NCBI GenBank assembly: GCA_932521035.1
Contig: OW051496.1
Location: 1,488,001-1,552,000 of the forward strand
DNA length: 64,000 nucleotides
Origin: Oscheius dolichura
Taxonomy: Eukaryota > Nematoda > Chromadorea > Rhabditida > Rhabditidae
Reading direction: 5' to 3'
In this document: positions 46,101 through 55,989 of the stretch, in pieces
Layout: each line of letters opens with the position of its first letter
Numbering within the stretch: position 1 is the first letter of the stretch
Position numbers and translations under genes: made by a program
The notes under the pieces: generated by a model
Databases searched by the model: none
What the model was told of the DNA's origin: nothing
Seen by the model: only the letters and a program-made list of their open reading frames with translations

Positions 46101-46444
46101 TTGATAGAAATGCCCGTGGGAACCAGACGGGCCCCAAAAGAACAGAACAAGAAGTCGTCAAAAAATACAGCGGAAGAATCTTTGGGCTTTGGTCGATCTG
46201 AGTATACACAATACAATAGACAGAGATAATTCAAGTAGCTGCTCAATCAAATCGATCCTTCCGAAAATTAAGAAACTACAAACGTTAGAGATTGTTAGTG
46301 ATAGGAAATCACTTTAACTAGTATTAATGTGATCACAGTAAATCAGGCAGTTCAGTTGGCCGGAGGGACGCGTTCAACCGGTCAAATTCTGTATAAAATT
46401 GAGGTTTTCATTGCTGCTTCTCTCAAAGCGAAGATCGGCTGAAG

Positions 46445-46818
46445 ATGTCTGCTCCCTTCATGATGTGGAATCTGATGTTGGCCGCGTTGACCAAGGTTAC
46501 CCGCCTGCTCGACAACTTTGCCTTCGTAACTATTTCCTTAAGATTTTTAGGATTTCTCACCCTCTTTCTCAAATTCATCGTTCATCCCCCCTCGCTAGCT
46601 ACGAATTTCTACAGTATTTTATGTTGTCCGGTGTAATGGGCGACGATACATCGACTGGAAACGATCACAGCTCTTTGAGTTCTGGTCTGCAACAACCGGA
46701 TAATGGGGTTCCGAAGGAAAAAGCGGGTTCGTTCCGGTACAGGTTCAACTTGCCCCAGATTGGAAGTGGTAATAGGGTGATGAATATTGGCTGCGGCATG
46801 CCGACGAGGAGCCACTAG
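46445..46818 (+). CDS. Possible small peptide-precursor gene
   Basis: Exon 46445-46495 (MSAPFMMWNLMLAALTK) can join in phase 0 to an exon from the acceptor ctacag at about 46613 to the TAG at 46818. The second exon encodes YFMLSGVMGDDTST... FRYRFNLPQIGSGNR... CGMPTRSH. A TATA-like tataaaa lies near 46391. The product would be about 85 residues with a hydrophobic N-terminus. A longer frame in the same direction overlaps it. No family recognised; tentative. Confidence 0.25.
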
Positions 46819-47048
46819 GCAGGGAGCGCAGCCCCCCGGATTCTTACCCTGGAATTTCAAATAATATGATATTAAATTATTACAGAGCTCCAAACTCACA
46901 GTGAGCATTCTGCAGGCTTATCGACGAGGAGCCCCAACCAAGGAGGGGGGTGGTTGTCCGCTGAAAAAAAAACATAAATATGGGTTAAAATATCCACGGC
47001 GGAACTACGCAAGAAAAATTAACCCGGAACTTAGTTACGGCGTAACTA

Positions 47049-48239
47049 ACAAGGGAACCTTTTAACTTTAAGGTGGCTTCAAGCGACAAGACCCACACCA
47101 TTCGATAGATCGTCAAAAGTTATGCTAGAAATCGTTTTCGTTAGCTGCTAAACCCCTCGTGTTACGGCGTGGCACGCCATTTCGTTTAACATGTAAAATC
47201 CGGCAAACTGGTCAACCGACTTGTAAGTGTAACCCATGGGCCAGCATCATTTTTTGTCAAATACAATCATTTTTTTAAAGTGTTCAACGTAACCATTGTC
47301 TCTACTACATGCTTTTTGTAGTTGAATGGAAATCCATATCGGGCAATGTATTTATAAGAACGGAATCCCTTTGTTTCTCTAGGTTATTGGGCAAATTAGT
47401 AGGAGACGAATGAAACAGTGGGCAACGGATCTCAACTGGGCCTAGTCCGCCCTGACAAGAGCGGCAGAAAACGGAAATATGTAGGACTCCATTACGTATT
47501 TTAAAAGTTTGCTCAGCCAGCCTGTTCAAAAAGAGACCGTAGAAGCCCTTATTTAGGGCTGAAATAGTGGGAAACAGTCGAAAAAATGATACTGGCCCAT
47601 GGGGGACTCGAACTTGGAAAGAAAAAAAACAAAGATTTGTGAGCGAGTACATTATCCACTCGGCCATTTGACCACATTTTTATTCCCGGTATTCATAGCT
47701 TACAAGTCGGTTGACCAGTTTGCCGGATTTTACATGTTAAAGAGACAGTATGACCGTTTTTCTTCATCTTGTTCAGAATTTTTTCCTGATCAAAGTTATT
47801 TATTCTAAAAACTATAAAAATGTCAAATTCGCGAGAAAAATGCATGGAAAGTTTCAATTTTGTATTGCGAATTTCGTCTGACGCGCCTCCAAGCAACGCA
47901 AGCTGCCTTGAACAAGACTGCGCGCTGTTTACGCGCCGTTTGATTGCATTTTTCTCTCAATTACGGCGTTTTCAGCAAAAACTAAATAGAGCATCTTGAT
48001 CAGCAAAATTAGTTCTACAAAACAAACACAACAAAATTCATGATAGTTTTGAAAAATCGGGGTACGGTAGCAGAAACGGTCATACTGTCCCTTTAAACGA
48101 AATGGCGTGCCACGTCGTAACACGAGAGGTTTAGCAGCTAACGAAAACGATTTCTAGCATAACTTTTGACGATCTATCGAATGGTGTGGGTCTTGTCGCT
48201 TGAAGCCACCTTAAAGTTAAAAGGTTCCCTTGTTAGTTC
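47049..48239. mobile_element. Foldback element with internal tRNA-like module (family T, copy 3)
   Basis: Left arm 47049-47233 and right arm 47697-48239 are inverse copies (outer ends ctaacaagggaacc and ggttcccttgttag). The right arm is interrupted by a 352-bp TTAA MITE. Between the arms, 47594-47685 reads on the minus strand as a tRNA-like sequence (tggccgagtgg... agttcgagtcccc). Confidence 0.8.
47741..48092. mobile_element. TTAA MITE inserted in a foldback arm
   Basis: Ends agagacagtatgaccg and cggtcatactgtccct, flanked by TTAA at 47737-47740 and 48093-48096. The uninterrupted left arm at about 47190-47205 carries a single TTAA in the same context (acatgTTAAacgaaatgg when inverted). Confidence 0.92.
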
Positions 48240-48308
48240 CTGTGTCCTTGGCTAGCTCATCATTGTTCACTTTTTGGAGACACTTTTGCAATATTGCAAA
48301 TTCCCTTT

Positions 48309-48788
48309 AGGCAATAAAGTCGGAGAGCGCTGTTATATTTTATCAATTACCTTCTTTTTCAAAGAAGACGAGAAAATAAGCCTCGCGGAAAGGGATACTA
48401 CAGATAGTACCGTAGTTTTCTTTCTGTTTTGTCGATTCCTTTTAATGTACGCGAGAAAGAATGCACGATAATCCATTCTGAGAATGTTAGATTTCTGTAT
48501 TCCGTATTTTCAACAGTTGTCCTTCTTATTTTCTAGTTTTTAGTTTCTAATTGCTGTAATTTTTTTGCGATAATAAATCATGATTCAAAAGTAGGTTATA
48601 AAAATCTAAAAATTTATAAAACACCATAGATACATATGGAAATTTATGAGAGACGCAAGGAATTCGGCCAACAAATCCGTATATTCGTTATCTTTGGTCC
48701 CTCTGCTACCATACAGGCCAGCCTTTGGCAATAAAGTCGGAGAGCGCTGTTGTATTTTATCAATTACCTTCTTTTTCAAATAAAAACT
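48309..48788 (+). repeat. Direct repeat pair of about 65 bp
   Basis: ggcaataaagtcggagagcg... aattaccttctttttcaaa occurs at about 48309-48374 and again at 48725-48789, with one or two differences. Confidence 0.8.
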
Positions 48789-48865
48789 GTTTGTTTCACG
48801 TTATATCAGGGCCGCTCCGGCCCCTATCGGGTTTCTTCTTCTTGCACGTTGACAAAGGGTTTTAA

Positions 48866-49095
48866 AGGGACTGTCAGGGACCCTTTTTTTGGTCGCGAGT
48901 CCCGCAGCGACTGAACTAACTTGCGTCCTCGGCCTTTCGCGCGCTTTGACAAAAAAAAAACACGAATTTGTGAATTTTTTTTCGTTTTTTGACATTTTCT
49001 GAACTTCTATGATGACATGTTCCGCAAAAATATTACGAATTCGTGAAATTTGATGACGCGCCTACTGTAACCAATTAAGATCCCTGACAGTCCCT
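48866..49095. mobile_element. TTAA MITE, chain member 1
   Basis: Ends agggactgtcagggac and gatccctgacagtccct between TTAA at 48862-48865 and 49096-49099. Confidence 0.88.
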
Positions 49096-49099
49096 TTAA

Positions 49100-49399
49100 A
49101 GGAACAGTCAGGCTGGGGGCAAAGACTACTGTAGTACGTAGCGTGGCACACCGGCGCGCTGCGTACTTTTTTATTGGATCATTTTTGCATTTTCTTCCAT
49201 TTAGCCTTCTTTTCATACTTTTTTGATTGTAAAGTAGTCGGCTGCCTATCAGAAGAATAAACAGCAAAAAATTGGAAGAAACCATGTGTAAATAGCGAAA
49301 AAATGATCAAAACGAAAATAAAGCTTTGAAATTCAAATCCAGTTTGGGCGGGAGCTGGGCACACGTGAGCAGAAATTTTCTCCCGGCATGACTGTTCCT
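49100..49399. mobile_element. TTAA MITE, chain member 2
   Basis: Ends aggaacagtcaggct and catgactgttcct between TTAA at 49096-49099 and 49400-49403. The interior is homologous to 9854-10157. Confidence 0.85.
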
Positions 49400-49403
49400 T
49401 TAA

Positions 49404-49780
49404 AGGGAGCTACCGGCAGTAGATTTCGCGCCTACAGTACGCCATGCCGAGATGTTACGGGGGCCGCGGCAGCTGGGCGCGCCGCGTTACGTAATGCTTC
49501 AATTTTGATTTTTTTTTCATTATTTGGTTATGTTGTTTTCAGAATCAAGCGCAAGATGGAAAGAAGTCAACGGACATCCAAGAGACCTCTTCTTCGCATT
49601 TGTAATGTTTATTGTGATGCTTTTAATAAATATAGCACTAAAAAACGTTGAAAAACTGTGAAAATGAAGCAAAAATGGATGAAATAGATGAAATTCAAGG
49701 TTATGTAATGCGCCGCCGCCGCACCCGTAAAATGTCGGCAGGCGTGCTGTAGGCGCGAAATCTACTGCGGGTAGCTCCCT
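49404..49780. mobile_element. TTAA MITE, chain member 3
   Basis: Ends agggagctaccggcagtaga and tctactgcgggtagctccct between TTAA at 49400-49403 and 49781-49784. Subterminal tttcgcgcctacag is mirrored by ctgtaggcgcgaaa. Confidence 0.9.
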
Positions 49781-49784
49781 TTAA

Positions 49785-50041
49785 AGGGAGCCTACCGCAG
49801 TAAAATGGCGCGCCTTTTGAGCATATACTGTAGCGTTACGTAACGAATCTGTTTCTTCGTTTTTTAACTATTTTTTTATTTCTTTTTCAATATTTTTTTC
49901 GTCGAATAATCATCTAACATCATAATAAACGGCTAGAAAACGAAAAAACCGACAAAAGCGAGCTTTTTCGAGGTGGCGCTAATTTGGCGGGAAAAATCAA
50001 GTCACAATAGTCACAAATTTTTTCTACTGCGGCAGGCTCAT
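49785..50041. mobile_element. TTAA MITE, chain member 4
   Basis: Ends agggagcctaccgcagta and tactgcggcaggctcat between TTAA at 49781-49784 and 50042-50045. Confidence 0.88.
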
Positions 50042-50276
50042 TTAATTGTAAATAGTGGCATAAAATCAGTTATCATAACTTATGATTCATAAGCGCTTCT
50101 ATTACAGGAGATGATGAATAATATTATAATATCCAAACACTGGCAAACGCAACAGCCGCAACAATTTCCGTTTCTTATCAAAGTCTCCTTTATCAAAGAC
50201 GACGTTGCCTGCCTGCTCCCTTGTTCAAATCGACTTTTCCCATTTCTCAATCTTTCCATAAACTATTTCAGCTACT

Positions 50277-50600
50277 CTAGTGGCAACTAATCCTGAAGCG
50301 AATATCCACCCGCTGATTATGGACCTAATGGGAAGAATGAGCAGGCTGGAGGCGGAAAATAGAGAATTGAAGGGGAACATGGAGCTGAACTCGGGTAGAA
50401 ACGGTATGTTGGGGGGTGATAATGAGCTGTAATATGAAATAGATGCGTTATGGATACAAAATGAGGAGATGAAACGACTTCGACGGGAAACAGAAGATGG
50501 CTTGAGTTGCATACGAAATGACTTTTCAGGGAGATTGAAAGAAGTATCCGACAAGCAACAAGGGGGTGAGAAATCATTGAAACCTTTTAGAACTCGAGAG
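50277..50600 (+). other. Possible coiled-coil exons of unknown origin
   Basis: After a ttcag acceptor, one frame encodes MDLMGRMSRLEAENRELKGN with heptad-like spacing. A further frame at 50469-50580 encodes EEMKRLRRETEDG... RLKEVSDK. Both look like coiled coil, as in retroelement ORF1 or kinesin-like tails. They lie just upstream of the pogo-like transposase, but a link is not shown. Confidence 0.25.
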
Positions 50601-50651
50601 AAATTTCAGTTTCCGATGATATTATGTATAAATTTGAAATCGCTTTTTTAG

Positions 50652-51599
50652 ATATGACCAGATTATAGCTTGTGATGAAATTGGTGTATGGCTGGATTCC
50701 GTTGGCGGTCTTTGTTTTGAAGAAAAAGGAAGCAGAGAGGTTTGTAACTTTCAATCTCACTCAATATTTTTAGGTAACAGTCCTTACTACAGGGCACGAG
50801 AAGACAAGAATTACTGTAATGTTGACAGCTTGTCTCAAAGGAAATAAGTTAATTCCATTTGTCATTTTGCCCAAGAAAAGAAAGGATCCCAAGTTGGAGG
50901 CTGCATTTAAAAACAAACTGAAGATCAGCTACGGTGGAACTAACAAATCATGGATGGACAACGGACAGGCTGAAATTTATGTAAAGCAAGTTATTGGCCA
51001 AGTATTATTCACCAATCGTCTGGGACGCTTATGCTAGTCATATCAGTGAACAAACTCGAAGAACATTAAAAGAGCTTAAAGTTGATTGTGCAATTATTCC
51101 AGGCGGAACCACTAGATTTGTGCAAGTAAGCATCCTTTTTAATTTTTGAAGTCTTCTTTATTTTCAGCCAGCCGATGTATCTTGGAACAAGCCCTTCAAG
51201 GGTAAAATAAAAGAGCTTTATGAAGATTGGTTTAACTCGGATAGAGGAACATATACGAAAGGGGGAAACCTTAGAGCACTACCTCCAGAAGTTTATCTTT
51301 CATGGATTGATACGGCTTGGCAAGAACTACCCGAGGAGTTGATTAAGAAATCATTTAAAGTGTGTGGAATTGGAATTAAGCAAGACGGATTAGAAGACAA
51401 TAAAATTCATTGTTTTTCACAAAGCGGATCCATTCCTGAAGGATTTGAACTTTTGCAACAAGCAAGGCAGCCAACCGTACAACCAGAGGAGATGATCGAA
51501 CTCCTTGAAGAATCTGTCACCCAACTCTCTATTGTCATGGATGATAATGATAATATTGTTGATAATCTTAGTGATATATCGCTAGATTTTGATTTTTAA
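50652..51599 (+). pseudogene. pogo/Tigger-like DDE transposase (C-terminal part)
   Basis: Exons 50652-50739, 50774-51125 and 51168-51599 show ACDEIGVWLDS (first Asp), TTGHEKTRITVML, PFVILPKKRKDP, VWDAYASHIS (second Asp) and QPADVSWNKPFKGKIKELYEDW (third Asp). The order and the HEK/NKPFK motifs are those of pogo-family DDD transposases. The frame shifts between IYVKQVIG and VWDAY, around 50990-51025. No helix-turn-helix or CENP-B-type DNA-binding part was found upstream. The tail after the catalytic domain is acidic. Probably a dead or internally rearranged copy. A TIR-like sequence resembling the TA-type MITEs lies at about 51780-51808. Confidence 0.8.
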
Positions 51600-51696
51600 T
51601 ATATGTGCACGTATTTCTAATAAAAATTTTTTTATAAAATTGGCCCAAAAAATGGAACAAACCCATATTTTGTAAATATTTTTAGCGCTGAAGTGC

Positions 51697-51808
51697 CCGC
51701 AAACAATGTAGGCCCCCCCCCCCCCCCCCCCCCCCTCTAATTGAGGCCCCCCTCCGAGGGGGGTATTGAAAAATAGAGGCCCCTGGGCTTATAATAGAGT
51801 AAGTACGG
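51697..51808. repeat. TA-type MITE-like sequence with a poly-C run
   Basis: aggcccc... ctaattgaggcccccct... tagaggcccctgggcttataatagag... tacggta resembles the inverted ends at 23573 and 44300. It includes about 20 consecutive C at 51714-51735. Confidence 0.5.
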
Positions 51809-52343
51809 TAGCTTTTTTTAGCTCCCGGGAAATGAAAATGGTTCCCGGGAAGCGATGAGAATTCAAGGAACTCACTGCCCACCGTAAGTCAAAACGAAAT
51901 TAGCAGAACTATGGATCCTTTTATTTTGTAGCGCTTCCTGTTTACAAGATGGGAAGTAGCTGTTTGATTTTAAAATTTGTGGAAAAGATAAATGGTTCAC
52001 CGCATTATTATCAAAAATATAAAATGGCCAGCTTTATTGTTTCAGTAGAACCATAAAGAAATCATTTTCAACAGTGGAACAGTACTGACGACGACTACAG
52101 CCGCAAGTTTAAAAAAACAATAAAAGAAGAATTGTAAGGGTAGATGACAATAGAATAAAGAAAACCTGCACCCGTAAATTCTCGGCAGCCTTTTTCATAA
52201 TCGGCGGTCAAAATTCGCCTCCAGGCAGGTCTTGGCATTCCCCAAAGGAGATTTTATTGCCGAGAATGTATGGGTGCCGGCTTTCCTAAATTATTGTCAC
52301 CCACTCGAATCGTAAAAACTGAAAAGAAAACAGCAGAAATAAA

Positions 52344-53466
52344 TTACATGATGGTACAATTATTCTGGAACTCTATAGTGACCACACCATTATCCAGATC
52401 GATTCCGTTATCCCTGGCAATTTCTCTCATCGTCGTGTCAGCCTGATAACGTTTTCCATAAGCAACAGGAATCATATTGGCAACACTGAATCTATCCTAA
52501 AAACTTCTTTTAGAAATTGAAGCAGCAGTAATCGAAATAAACTTCTAAAAATTACAAACCCTCAAATTCTCACAAGTCGTGTACGGATCTACGTCGACAG
52601 TTCCGCTAACATTCTTGATATTAACTCGCACCATATTTCCTGAAAGAAGTTGGAGTTAGTAACTTTTCAACGATGGGAAGAAGAAAAATGAATGGCTTTC
52701 TGAACTGGGCGAGAAATGAAAACAGTAAAAAGAAAGACGAGAGATGGGGGCAGGGCTTTCGAAACGGTGAGAAATTGGCGGGCCATTCGAATCGATGAGA
52801 AATTGAGGGGCAATCTAAAGACTAGGGAGAAATCTGGGAATAGAAGGACGATTGGGTAGGAGAAGATTTTTGAAACGGTGAGAAATTGGCGGGCCATTCG
52901 AATCGATGAGAAATTGAGGGGCTATCTAAAGACTAGGGAGAAATCTATCGTATTTTCTTCAATTTGTGGGCAAAGTCGAGGTTTTTGGGAGGCTCATGGC
53001 AACGAGAGTTTTTAAGGGTAGCTCTATCATAGCAAAACATGTTCGCAGTCAGCTACGCGGGCAGAGCCCAATTGTTTTCTAGTCGATCTCCGTAACCGCT
53101 CGGACATGACTGCACGTGGCTGCTACTGGAAATGACAATCCAAGGTTTTATTTGTTATTTTATTTGCTCAACCTTATCGACGCATTCGTTTGTTCAAAAA
53201 GAGGAATCCCAATAAAAAGTGGTACTCATGTTTACAAGGAACAATTTGGAGAACTGTGCAAAAAGGTAACAATACACAACTAACCGCTGCTTGATTTTTT
53301 TTTCTTATTGCGAAAGCTTATTGGTGATAAGTATCCGCAATATGAATAAACTTACTACATTTTACATCAGTCCCAGCAAAATAATAATAAGCCCCTCCAA
53401 ATATGAGTAAAACAATTATTATGATACAGCAGCAAGCACACTCTTTTCCATTGCCCCATTTAGACC
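52344..53466 (-). CDS. Small single-pass membrane protein, family unknown
   Basis: Three minus-strand exons join in phase: about 53466-53356, 52639-52560 and 52496-52344 (stop TAA). The first encodes KWGNGKECACC followed by a membrane segment (IIIIVLLIFGGAYYYFAG). The rest is soluble, about 90 residues (VRVNIKNVSGTVDVD, CENLRDRFSVANMIP, YQADTTMREIARDNG, VVTIEFQNNCTIM). A Cys-rich juxtamembrane stretch before the helix suggests a type II-like or palmitoylated anchor. The start codon was not fixed. The 0.7-kb intron contains the tandem repeat at 52765-52954. Confidence 0.55.
52765..52954. repeat. Two-copy tandem repeat, about 108-bp period
   Basis: gaaacggtgagaaattggcgggccattc... gactagggagaaatct occurs twice, starting near 52768 and 52876. 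Confidence 0.8.
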
Positions 53467-53521
53467 AAAATAATGGTGGGGCCAATGTCAGAATCAGAAA
53501 TGGGCGAATAAAGAGACTTCT

Positions 53522-53641
53522 GTGGCCGTATGCAATCAACTACCCGGGCCCACCCGGGAAGCTCTCGGGTAGAAAATTGAGAACAAAATCCCTACCCGGG
53601 CGCGCCCGGGTGGCACCCGGGTGGTTGATTGCATACGGCCC
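53522..53641. mobile_element. Short perfect-ended foldback MITE
   Basis: ggccgtatgcaatcaactac at the left is mirrored by the inverse of ttgattgcatacggcc at the right, enclosing cccgggcgcgcccggg-type palindromes. It abuts the Harbinger element and shares its terminal gtatgcaatca motif. Confidence 0.75.
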
Positions 53642-53988
53642 CTGACGTTGCCACCCGGGCGCGCCCGGGAGCCTCCCGCCGGGTACCCGCCGGGTAGACA
53701 ACCACCCGGGTAAAGATTTGGTATGCAATCAAATACCCGGGTAAAATTCGACCTGCCCGGCAGCCTCCCGGGTGGCAAAATTTTACCCGGACTAAAAGCT
53801 CGGGTAGATGGCCTCCCGGCGGCTGTATCTCGTTACCCCCACGCTCGCATGAAAAACTTTGTATTACAAAGTTGTTCAGCAGATTATGACGAACAATATG
53901 AGCTATCATTTGAGTGATTTGCGTAGTGCACAGCGGATATCGTGTTTCTTATCTTATTTGTGTTTATCTTCTATGACTCTGATTAGGA

Positions 53989-55142
53989 TGGACGACTGGA
54001 ACCGCCAAAGACGGGACAACCTCATAGACAACAAAAAAGAGCCAGTGTACCACGAGAGAGGAGAACCGTAGAAAACACTGTCTGATGAGGAATTCCGCTC
54101 TCGTTATCGCTTGTCTAAAGATTCGTTTGTGCATCTAGCCAGTATTATGGAGCCGGACATTGTCACCAGACAAAGCAAAAATCACCCTCTCTCGGCTCGT
54201 ACAAAGCTAGGCATTTTTCTCTACGTATTAGCCGGAAGACGAGTCCAAAGTACTGCGGCCGATACTTTCGGTGTTCATCAATCTACTGTATGCCGTCTTG
54301 TGGATGAACTCAGTGAATGGTTTCATAAGAATGTGGAGATGTTTATTAAATGGCCGACTATTACTGAATCTCGTGAATTAACCGATAAGACATATACGGC
54401 TCATGGATTGCCCAATGTAATCGGATTCATCGACGGTACTCATATAAGAATACAAGCCCCCGCGGAAAATGAATATTTATTCGTTAACAGGTAAGTTATT
54501 CAATTAATTAAAGAATTTTATTGAAGGAAAAATTACCATAGCCTGAATGTGGTTGTGATATGTGACGTGAACTACAAAGTATTAGGGTTTTCGGCTAAAT
54601 ATGCCGGAAGCGCACACGACAGCAGAGTATTTAAGCAAAGTGGCCTGTAAGATCTTCTTCTAACCGATTAAAAAAAGAATAGATACGAGAAGTTTCGATC
54701 GGGAGAGATAATCGGTGCTCTTGTGGGAGATTCTGCTTACCAGGCAGAGACATTTCTTCTGAAGCCGCTAGGCGGAAATGCCCTCACTCTACAAGAAATC
54801 CGTTTTAACAAAGCAATCACTAGCTCTCGTGTTAAAATTGAGCAATACTTTGGACAGTTGAAACGAGTATTCCATGCTTTACATGGAGAATTACGGTAAG
54901 CTTGGCCTATAATTCCTACAAAATACAGATATTCACCACTAAAAGCATCAAAAATAATTGGTGCGGCAATTTGTCTCCGTAATTTCCAGCTTTTGATGAG
55001 GGAGATGGATGAAAAAGTTGATAAACTGGATCAAAACAGTGAAGATGAAGATGATTCCGACGATGGAGACGACTACGGCAATAATACGCCTAACAGTAAT
55101 GCTATTGCATATTTAAAATCCATTGCTTTGAACTTTTTCTAG
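53989..55142 (+). pseudogene. Harbinger transposase (HARBI1-type nuclease)
   Basis: Exons 53989-54490, 54542-54646, 54683-54895 and 54929-55142 give about 340 residues. Motifs: HPLSARTKLGIFLYVLAG, VHQSTVCRLV, GFIDGTHIRI (first Asp), AKYAGSAHDSRVF (second Asp), LVGDSAY and TSSRVKIEQYFGQLKRVF (Glu), then an acidic tail and a stop after LNFF. This is the DDE_4/HARBI1 family. It excises and reinserts the element as a DNA transposase. The only break seen is one in-frame TAG at 54069-54071, early in the protein. The motif-bearing part is intact, so an internal start downstream cannot be excluded. Confidence 0.88.
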
Positions 55143-55186
55143 TAAATAACATTTATTCGTAATTGAACCTAGAATAAGTATTTTTA

Positions 55187-55456
55187 TCAATCAAACCTTG
55201 ATAGATCCTTGCGGGTAGCTTCGGCTTCAGTCTTCGCTTTTTCGGCAGTAATTTTCCATTCAGCAGCTTCTATTTCTTTTTCTAATAGAATTATTCTTCG
55301 TTTTTTATCTCCATTAGAATCATTTCTTTTCTTTGTGACAACTCTTCTAGTATAATTATTGATAATATGTGAAGTAAAGCCTCTATAACAACAAATAAAC
55401 CATAAATAAATAAGAAAACGGTGAGAAAAAGGCTGAATATTCACAAAGAAGATCAT
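55187..55456 (-). CDS. Harbinger second protein, C-terminal part (Myb/SANT-type partner)
   Basis: A minus-strand frame ends just after the transposase gene, tail to tail. It encodes VTKKRNDSNGDKKRRI followed by a charged coiled coil (LLEKEIEAAEWKITAEKAKT) and a stop after LSRFD. Harbinger elements carry a Myb/SANT-like DNA-binding protein with such a basic, coiled-coil tail. The SANT domain itself is not visible here, so this copy is truncated, and the position argument carries most of the weight. Confidence 0.5.
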   Translation of the reverse strand: MIFFVNIQPFSHRFLIYLWFICCYRGFTSHIINNYTRRVVTKKRNDSNGDKKRRIILLEKEIEAAEWKITAEKAKTEAEATRKDLSRFD

Positions 55457-55607
55457 TTTGCACGCTGTTTACAAGCCGGGAAGCTTCCTACCCGGCCGGG
55501 TAGAGCTCCACCCGGGTGGGCTTCTACCCGGGTGATATTGCATACCACTTTTACCCGGGAGGCACCCGGGAGGCGGTCGCCCGGGTAAGGAGCCACCGAT
55601 TTTGGTC

Positions 55608-55790
55608 GTGGGAGGAGTTAGTGATAACAAGATGACAATACGGAATCGGGGGACAACCACCTGGACTGTTTCACGAATGGAACTTCCTCGCCTACGTGTT
55701 GGTGCTGTTTATCTCCATGATGAACTCTATATAATCAACTGTAACAAGTCATTATTCAAGTTGGACAAAAATATGGAATGGAAACGAAAT
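55608..55790 (+). pseudogene. Captured Kelch exon fragment
   Basis: ILVVGG... KMTI, TTTWTVSRMELP, VGAVYLHDELYIINCN and LFKLDKNMEWKR match the first Kelch exon of loci A and B (closest to B). Homology begins exactly where that exon begins after its splice site (attttggtcgtgggagg) and stops after about 180 bp, where unrelated sequence follows. It directly abuts the Harbinger-related GC-rich repeats. Confidence 0.8.
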
Positions 55791-55989
55791 CTTCGTTGTG
55801 AAATAGCAAACACGGAGTCCTGGAAAGACAATGAAACGCCGGGGAGGTGTTGGAATCCCAGGTATGTCTACGAAAAGATGCTCAAACAATCTGTAATCCT
55901 TCAGTTTTTCAAAAAATTACACGATCCTCTTGTTTCAATTAATCTATTGCTTCAATTTTATCGGGGCACGTGATTCGTTTTGTGTCAAT

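Larger units (their letters stand above)
53720..55546. mobile_element. PIF/Harbinger transposon
   Basis: Left end ggtatgcaatcaaatacccggg and right end, read inverted as tggtatgcaatatcacccggg, form inverted termini. Between them lie a Harbinger transposase (plus) and a convergent second gene (minus), the two-gene layout known for this superfamily. GC-rich cccggg arrays sit inside both ends. Confidence 0.8.

Noticed and set aside
48862-50045. CRISPR-like or satellite array
   Set aside because: The units have different sequences and each has its own inverted ends, so they are separate MITEs.
50225-50577. Ser/Pro-rich minus-strand frames
   Set aside because: They are the antisense of the coiled-coil-like plus frame and show no domain.
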